NCBI GenBank assembly: GCA_005888335.1
Contig: VAWY01000124.1
Location: forward strand, 1-64,000
Reading direction: 5' to 3'
Length of the DNA: 64,000 nt
Origin: Actinomycetota bacterium
GTDB taxonomy: Bacteria > Actinomycetota > Thermoleophilia > Solirubrobacterales > Solirubrobacteraceae
In this document: positions 59,175-64,000 of the stretch, piece by piece
How positions within the stretch are numbered: position 1 is the first letter of the stretch
Layout of the letters: each line of letters starts with the position of its first letter
The notes under the pieces: generated by a model
Told to the model about the DNA's origin: nothing
Seen by the model: only the letters and a program-made list of their open reading frames with translations
The model's database searches: none
Position numbers and translations under genes: made by a program

Positions 59175-61010
59175 CTAGCCGACCTGGATGCTCGCCTCGT
59201 CGAGCGAGCCGCGGTACCAGTCAGAGCCGGGACGCGAGCCGATGACGACCGGGTCGGTGTTCGCCATCGAGCCGATTGTCGCGGACTTCGAGAACGTCTG
59301 ACCGTCCACGACGAGCTTGATCGCCGATGCGGTCTTGACGCACTGGATGGTGTGCCACTGCCCGTTGTTGAGCGCCGGGCCCGCGATCAGCTCGCTGTAG
59401 TTGGCCGAGCCCTTGAACCCGCACGACGCCTGCCCGGACTGCTGGAACTCCATCTTGACCTCGCCGCCGGCGGTCGTGTAGAGGCCCTTGCGGATCACGT
59501 CCCAGTCGGCGGGCGCGGGCGGCGGGGTCCCGGTGGTCTTGAGATGGATGGTGACGGTCAGGTTCGCGCTGCCCGGGTTGAGGTCGGCGGCCGAGGGCAC
59601 CGAGACGTAGCTCGAGCCGGTGAAGCCGTAGGCGAAGCCCGCGAAGCCGCCGAGGCCGAGCTGGACGGAGTGCAGCGCGCCGTCGTGGGCGCCGACCGAG
59701 TCGGTCATGACGAGGCCCGAGGTCTCATCCATCGGCCAGAGCGCGACCAGGGCGGCGCCGGCCGAGCTCGCCTGCACGACCGCGGTCGGGTTCGTCGTGG
59801 CGGTCGCCGTGCCCGCGGAGTTGGTGGCGGTCACGGCGACGCGCAGGGTGTGTCCGACGTCGGCGCTCGTCAGGACGTACGTCGAGCCGGTGCCCACCGG
59901 GCTGCAGGCGGCGCCGTTCGCGTCGCAGCTCTGCCACTGGTAGGCGAACGTGATCGGCTGCGTCCCCGTCCAGCCGCCGGCGCCGGCGTTGAGCGTCTGG
60001 CCCGCGCGCGCCGTGCCGGAGATCGTCGGCGGCGCCGTGCTCACCGGCGCCGACGAGGTCGCCTGGACCGCCGTCGTCGGCGTCGAGTTGGCGGTCGCCG
60101 AGCCGACCGAGTTGGTGGCGATCACCGTGACGCGCAGGGTCGCGCCGACGTCGGCGCTCGTGACGGCGTAGCTCGGGCTCGTGGCTCCCGAGATGGCCGC
60201 GCAGGCGGAGCCGCCGGAGCTGCAGCGCTGCCATTGATAGGCGAACGTGATCGGCTGGGCTCCGGTCCAGATCCCCGGGCTCGCCGTCAGCGTCTGGCCG
60301 GCCTGCGGCGTCCCCGACACCGTCGGCGGCGAGGTGTTCACCGGCAGCGAGGGCGTCGAGGCGCCGCCGCTCGCGACGCTGATCGTGTCGACCGCCATGT
60401 TGAACGCCTGTGCGGCGGTGTCGTTGCCGATCTGGACGGTCGAGACGCCCGCGGTGCCGAGGCTCGCGGCGGCGGTCTGGTAGACGGCCGTCCCGTTGAG
60501 ATCCACCTCGACGGTGCTGCCCGCGACGTGCACCGCGATGGTGCCCCACGTGTTCAGCGGCAGCGTTCCGCTGGTCGAGAAGTGGCTGCCGCCGTAGGTG
60601 AGACCGACAGCCCCGCTCGTCCCGTTCTGCCGGTAGACGCTGATGATGCGAGCCGAGCTCGCGTCGAGCAGGCGGAAGAACGGGACGTTGCCGCCGCTCG
60701 CGCCCTGGGCGACGACCCGGAAGTCGCCGCTGGCGGTCAGGTCCTGCTGGGCGGCGGCGAAGGTCTTGCGTGCGTAGGCCTTCGAGCCCGTGGTGGCGCT
60801 CTCCGAGAGCTGGGCGGCCAGGCCGCCGGTGCGGGTGATCGCGCTCTGGACGACGGCCATCCCGTCGCCGCCGGTCTGCACCTGGCTCCAGGCCGAGTAG
60901 TCGCCCGACTCGAACCCGTCGCTGAACAGCGTCGAGGCGCTCGCCGGCTGGGCCGCGGCGAGCAGCGCAACAACCACTGCGACCGTGGCTGAGAAGCAGC
61001 GGCCATCCAT
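59175..61010 (-). CDS. Secreted LamG-domain protein with two Ig-like repeats
   Basis: A 611-residue exported protein: signal peptide (ATVAVVVALLAAAQPASAS), an N-terminal jelly-roll domain (about 27-215, FESGDYSAWSQVQTG), two Ig-like repeats (225-316 and 324-413, each with GQTLTA or GQTLNA, then ITFAYQWQ and SADVG), and a C-terminal LamG domain (about 420-611, WPMDETSGLVMTDSVGAHDG). Such proteins bind carbohydrate or matrix. The two repeats are very alike at DNA level, so a recent duplication. Function in adhesion is inference. Confidence 0.82.
   Translation of the reverse strand: MDGRCFSATVAVVVALLAAAQPASASTLFSDGFESGDYSAWSQVQTGGDGMAVVQSAITRTGGLAAQLSESATTGSKAYARKTFAAAQQDLTASGDFRVVAQGASGGNVPFFRLLDASSARIISVYRQNGTSGAVGLTYGGSHFSTSGTLPLNTWGTIAVHVAGSTVEVDLNGTAVYQTAAASLGTAGVSTVQIGNDTAAQAFNMAVDTISVASGGASTPSLPVNTSPPTVSGTPQAGQTLTASPGIWTGAQPITFAYQWQRCSSGGSACAAISGATSPSYAVTSADVGATLRVTVIATNSVGSATANSTPTTAVQATSSAPVSTAPPTISGTARAGQTLNAGAGGWTGTQPITFAYQWQSCDANGAACSPVGTGSTYVLTSADVGHTLRVAVTATNSAGTATATTNPTAVVQASSAGAALVALWPMDETSGLVMTDSVGAHDGALHSVQLGLGGFAGFAYGFTGSSYVSVPSAADLNPGSANLTVTIHLKTTGTPPPAPADWDVIRKGLYTTAGGEVKMEFQQSGQASCGFKGSANYSELIAGPALNNGQWHTIQCVKTASAIKLVVDGQTFSKSATIGSMANTDPVVIGSRPGSDWYRGSLDEASIQVG
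59772..60338. repeat. Tandem repeat encoding two Ig-like domains
   Basis: Two units of about 270-276 bases (60063-60338 and 59772-60041) share motifs GQTL, TG-QPITFAYQWQ and TSADVG-TLRV. High similarity makes copy-number change likely. Confidence 0.75.
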
Positions 61011-61149
61011 CCGTGAAGCAACCTCCGACTCGCGTCCGTGCGGGGGGTGGGCCCGCCGACGCTAGCCGATTTTCCTGTGCTGTGGCAACGTCCCATCGCG
61101 GACACCGGCCTCGGCGCGTGATGCGCTGCCGGTCGACGATGATGCCCGC

Positions 61150-61485
61150 GTGGCGTACGACGAAGATCTCGCCAACCGGATCCGCGAGCTGATCGCCGGC
61201 GAGCCCGGCGTCACGGAGAAGAGGATGTTCGGCGGCCTGGCGTTCCTCATCGGCGGCAACATGTCGGTTTCGGCCAGCGGTCAGGGTGGCCTCATGGTGC
61301 GTGTCGCGCCCGAGGACACCGATGAGCTCCTCCGCAAGCCGCACGCGGCGCCCTTCGAGATGCGCGGGCGCTCGATGCAGGGCTGGTTGCGGGTCGATGC
61401 CGAGGGTTTGCGGACGAAGCGCGAGCTCGAGCCGTGGGTCCGGCGCGGCGTCGAGTACGCGCGCTCGCTTCCGCCGAAGCGGTGA
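61150..61485 (+). CDS. TfoX N-terminal domain protein
   Basis: A 111-residue single-domain protein of the TfoX-N/RNA-methyltransferase-associated family: EKRMFGGLAFLIGGNM and GGLMVRVAPEDTDELL, then PFEMRGRSMQGWLRV are the family signature. In Actinobacteria these stand-alone domains have no known function and are not linked to competence. A GTG start is assumed. Next to nitrile hydratase genes, with 18 bases between, perhaps by chance. Confidence 0.82.
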   Translation: MAYDEDLANRIRELIAGEPGVTEKRMFGGLAFLIGGNMSVSASGQGGLMVRVAPEDTDELLRKPHAAPFEMRGRSMQGWLRVDAEGLRTKRELEPWVRRGVEYARSLPPKR

Positions 61486-61503
61486 CCATCTAGAGTGGCC
61501 CCT

Positions 61504-62130
61504 ATGGCCGAGTGGGTGCACGACCTCGGCGGGTCGCGCGGTTTCGGCCCCGTCGAAGTCGAGCCCGGCGAGCCGCCGTTCCACGCCGACTGGGAGCGGC
61601 GCGTGTTCGGGATGACGGCCACGGTCATGGCTCAGGGTCGCGCTAACGGCAGCGAGTTCCGCCACGCGATCGAGCGGATGGATCCCGGCTGGTACCTCGC
61701 CAGCCCGTACTACGAGCACTGGCTCACGGGGCTTGCGACGCTGCTCGTCGAGAAGGGCGTCGTCGATCGCGAAGAGCTCGAGGCGCATGGCGCGCCGAGC
61801 TTTCCCATCTCCCGCGCGGCGGCTCGCGCGGATGTCCCGCCCGGCGCCCAAGCCGATCCGTTCGCGGTCGGGCAGAGGGTGCGCGTCCGGAGCTTCGAGC
61901 CGCGCGGCCACACCCGATGTCCCGGATACGTCCGCGGGCACAGGGGCACCGTCGTGCGCCGCGACGGCGACCACACGGTCCCGGACGTGGAGGCGCACTC
62001 CGAGGAGCGACCCGCCGAGCCGACGTACTCGGTCGCCTTCGACGCGACGGAGCTGTGGGGCAGCGAAGCCGAGCCGGGAGCCACGGTCCACGTCGACCTC
62101 TGGCATCGCTACCTGGAGGCGGTCGAATGA
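61504..62130 (+). CDS. nthB: Nitrile hydratase beta subunit
   Basis: A 208-residue beta subunit: [22 protein letters not shown], described in part, is the N-terminal signature (D-L-G-G-x-x-G-F-G-P), followed by [17 protein letters not shown] and a C-terminal SH3-like barrel ([22 protein letters not shown]). With alpha it hydrates nitriles to amides. The TGA overlaps the alpha ATG. The ATG at 61504 is chosen; GTG at 61495 is possible. Beta-alpha-accessory order is typical of cobalt-type operons. Confidence 0.92.
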   Translation: MAEWVHDLGGSRGFGPVEVEPGEPPFHADWERRVFGMTATVMAQGRANGSEFRHAIERMDPGWYLASPYYEHWLTGLATLLVEKGVVDREELEAHGAPSFPISRAAARADVPPGAQADPFAVGQRVRVRSFEPRGHTRCPGYVRGHRGTVVRRDGDHTVPDVEAHSEERPAEPTYSVAFDATELWGSEAEPGATVHVDLWHRYLEAVE

Positions 62131-62720
62131 CCGAGCCGGCCCACCATCACGCGCCGCCGTCGCCGATCGAGCAGCGCGTCGCGGCGCTCGAGCAGCTGCT
62201 GACCGAGAAGGGGCTCGTCACGTCCGAGTTCATCGACGGGGTCGTGAGCCTCTACGAGAACGACATCGGGCCGCTGAACGGGGCGAAGGTCGTCGCTCGC
62301 GCGTGGGTCGATCCGGACTACAGGCAGCGGCTGCTGACCGACGGCACCGCCGCGATCGCCGAGCTCGGCTTCGGTGGACCCGAGGGCGGACACTTGGTTG
62401 TCGTGGAGAACACCGACACGGTGCACAACGTCGTGGTGTGCACGCTGTGCTCGTGCTACCCGTGGCCGGTGCTCGGCCTCCCACCGGTCTGGTACAAGGC
62501 CCCGCCCTACCGGGCGCGGATGGTGCGCGAGCCCCGCGCGGTGCTGCGGGAGCTCGGCGCCGAGGTGCCCGCGGACGTCGAGATCCGCGTGTGGGACTCG
62601 AGTGCCGAGGTCCGGTACATGGTCCTCCCGCAACGCCCTGCGGGCACCGGCGACCTCACCGAGGACGAGCTCGTCGGCCTGGTGACGCGCGACGCGATGA
62701 TCGGCGTGGCGCGGCCTTGA
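62127..62720 (+). CDS. nthA: Nitrile hydratase alpha subunit, cobalt type
   Basis: A 197-residue alpha subunit that holds the metal in C105-T-L-C108-S-C110 ([14 protein letters not shown]). Thr after the first Cys indicates the cobalt enzyme, Ser the iron one. C108 and C110 are expected to become sulfinic and sulfenic acids. [17 protein letters not shown] is the usual flank. TTGA overlaps with the accessory gene. Converts nitriles to amides in the cytoplasm; no amidase gene is seen nearby. Confidence 0.93.
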   Translation: MTEPAHHHAPPSPIEQRVAALEQLLTEKGLVTSEFIDGVVSLYENDIGPLNGAKVVARAWVDPDYRQRLLTDGTAAIAELGFGGPEGGHLVVVENTDTVHNVVVCTLCSCYPWPVLGLPPVWYKAPPYRARMVREPRAVLRELGAEVPADVEIRVWDSSAEVRYMVLPQRPAGTGDLTEDELVGLVTRDAMIGVARP

Positions 62721-63079
62721 CCCGGGCGGTCGTCGACCCGCACGTCGCCGACATGCGAGGCCGAGCCGCGTTGCCGAGGAGCAACGGCGAGCTCGTGTTC
62801 GACGCCCCGTGGCAGGGTCGGGCGTTCGCGATGGCGATCGGGCTGGTCGACGCGCTCGGCCTGAGGTGGGACGAGTTCCGCAACCGGCTGGTCGCCGAGA
62901 TCGACGCGGCGCCCGATCGGCCCTACTACGAAAGCTGGCTCGCGGCGTTGGAGCGGCTGGTGGCCGATCTTCAGCGCGGGCACCAAGGGTTGCGGGGCAC
63001 CCCTGCGCACGGGTCGGGCATGGTCGGAAGGTTCGAGGGCACCGGCGGCAGCGAGAACTGCATGTCGGGTCGCGGATAG
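62717..63079 (+). CDS. Nitrile hydratase accessory (activator) protein, possibly truncated
   Basis: An activator-like protein: [26 protein letters not shown], then [17 protein letters not shown], matches the beta-like cobalt activator family that delivers the metal to alpha. A TTG start overlaps the alpha stop; ATG at 62752 is an alternative. After LERLVAD the sequence becomes unlike the family ([18 protein letters not shown]) and overlaps the convergent beta-helix gene by 109 bases. The usual short C-terminus therefore seems lost or replaced. Confidence 0.65.
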   Translation: MTRAVVDPHVADMRGRAALPRSNGELVFDAPWQGRAFAMAIGLVDALGLRWDEFRNRLVAEIDAAPDRPYYESWLAALERLVADLQRGHQGLRGTPAHGSGMVGRFEGTGGSENCMSGRG

Positions 63080-64000
63080 CTGGCCCCGGGGAGCCCCGGG
63101 CACGGGCCGACCAGCTGGCTGTCGCAGAGCACCTGCGCGGCGAGGACGCCCTGGTCGCCCGAGTTGGCGCTCGTGCACATGCCGCCGGACGGCTGGTAGG
63201 AGGGGTTGGTCTCGAGGTCCGACGGGTCGGTGCCGTCGGGGACGCTGTCGTTCGAGAAGCAGTTGCCCGGGCTGTGCTCCATCGTCGAGAGCCCGATGTC
63301 CCCGTTGCTGGGGTTGCCGAAGAAGCCGTTGCCCGACAACCGGTTGTTCTCGCTCACGTTGCCGTAGGCGTTGAAGTAGCACGTCTCGCCGCCTGGGGCC
63401 GGAACGAAGGTGCCGCCCTGGCACGGGTTCGGGTTGTTGTCGGCGGGGGCCTCCTGGTCGGGGAGGTCGGCGATCAATTCGCCCCACGCGCCGTTGTGGG
63501 TCACCGTGTTGCCCGACAGCGTGACGTAGGTGCTGCCGGCCAGGATCATCCCGGTGCCGGTCGGCGCGCCTCCCGAGAGCCCGGACCCGTTGCCGGGAAC
63601 GTTCGGGTTGTTGTTGTCGTGTACGGAGTTGTTCATCCACACGGTGCACGACTGGGTGCCCAGCGCCCCGGTCTGTCCGGACGGGCACAAGCCGATCTGC
63701 GGCGAGGGCCAGTCGTCGTTGTTCTGTGAGTTGCTGACCAGCCCGGTCTTGTTGTTGTCGCACTCGCTGTTCTCGACGAGCAGGTAACCGCCGGCGTTGG
63801 TGCTCGAGAGGCAGAGCGCGCTGTTCTCGCCCTGATCGTCTTGCATCACCTGGTCGCAGACCTGCTGGCAGGCCCCGATGTAGAAGGCGGCGTCGGCCAT
63901 GTTGCTGGCGTAGGAGTGCGTGAACGCGCCGTGGGTGGCGTTGCTGGAGAAGATGCCGTAGTCACCGGCCGGGTAGTTGACGCCGCAGCACGGGCCGAGC
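62971..64000 (-). CDS. Right-handed parallel beta-helix protein (5' part cut by window edge)
   Basis: The reading frame is open through the right edge, at least 343 residues. Repeated short turns N-x-x-x-N (ENSECDNNKTGLVSNS, SVHDNNNPNVPGNG, LSGNTVTHNGAWGEL) are typical of parallel beta-helix (pectate-lyase-fold or NosD-like) repeats. Pairs of cysteines suggest an exported protein. The end is [10 protein letters not shown]. Overlaps the nitrile hydratase accessory gene at the 3' end. Binds or cleaves polysaccharide by analogy; not shown. Confidence 0.75.
   Translation of the reverse strand, partial: LGPCCGVNYPAGDYGIFSSNATHGAFTHSYASNMADAAFYIGACQQVCDQVMQDDQGENSALCLSSTNAGGYLLVENSECDNNKTGLVSNSQNNDDWPSPQIGLCPSGQTGALGTQSCTVWMNNSVHDNNNPNVPGNGSGLSGGAPTGTGMILAGSTYVTLSGNTVTHNGAWGELIADLPDQEAPADNNPNPCQGGTFVPAPGGETCYFNAYGNVSENNRLSGNGFFGNPSNGDIGLSTMEHSPGNCFSNDSVPDGTDPSDLETNPSYQPSGGMCTSANSGDQGVLAAQVLCDSQLVGPCPGLPGASYPRPDMQFSLPPVPSNLPTMPDPCAGVPRNPWCPR

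Overview
The window is 64 kb of very GC-rich actinobacterial chromosome. The codon usage is strongly G/C-ending. The gene stock includes PucR and ECF41 regulators, class III-type PHA synthase genes, several EmrB-type exporters, DUF3556 and DUF2252 proteins, Ig/LamG secreted proteins and a cobalt-type nitrile hydratase. This fits a soil Actinomycetota, most likely Thermoleophilia (Solirubrobacterales); the placement is inference. No rRNA, tRNA, CRISPR array, integrase or intact insertion sequence was seen.

Layout. 0-14 kb: mixed housekeeping and accessory genes (carotenoid-type oxidoreductase, DUF3556, PucR, DUF2252, hydroxyacyl-CoA dehydrogenase, GMC/cholesterol-oxidase-like protein, AlkA-like glycosylase, DJ-1/isochorismatase operon). 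Several damaged genes are scattered among them. 14-43 kb: an intact acyl-CoA catabolic island with phasin, PHA synthase, two acyl-CoA ligases, three acyl-CoA dehydrogenases, a kinase of the LvaA/ACAD11 type, five SDRs, an alcohol dehydrogenase, a thiolase plus DUF35 pair, a KstD/fumarate-reductase-like flavoprotein, three small NTF2-like proteins, two sister TetR regulators, and an ABC uptake system in which permease and both ATPases are one polypeptide. 43-58 kb: sulfite-oxidase-like enzyme, histone-like protein, P450, phosphoesterase, secreted proteins, a di-heme peroxidase, a DsrE-family gene with an in-frame UGA, a stress protein, two drug exporters, and an ECF41 sigma factor. 58-64 kb: secreted LamG protein, TfoX-like protein, nitrile hydratase operon, and a parallel beta-helix protein running off the right edge.

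How the genes work together. About a dozen copies of one palindrome (ideal form TGAAGT-N-ACTTCA) lie on promoters across 16-38 kb and nowhere else that I noticed. The island therefore looks like one regulon, probably controlled by one or both TetR sisters. Imported acids would be activated by the ligases, oxidised by the dehydrogenases, and cleaved by the thiolase/DUF35 pair; surplus would be stored as PHA. The kinase, acyl-CoA dehydrogenase, SDR and ligase set resembles the 4-hydroxyacid (levulinate, Lva) pathway. The true substrate is unknown.

Most notable observations: (1) the DsrE gene at 52584-52946 reads through a UGA at a probable redox cysteine position (U-K-G-C) with a SECIS-like hairpin just after it; (2) the shared palindromic operator; (3) a set of otherwise recognisable genes at 7-9, 13-14, 46-47.6 and 56 kb that each miss an internal block, which may be real decay or an assembly artefact; (4) a near-perfect ECF41 autoregulatory promoter.
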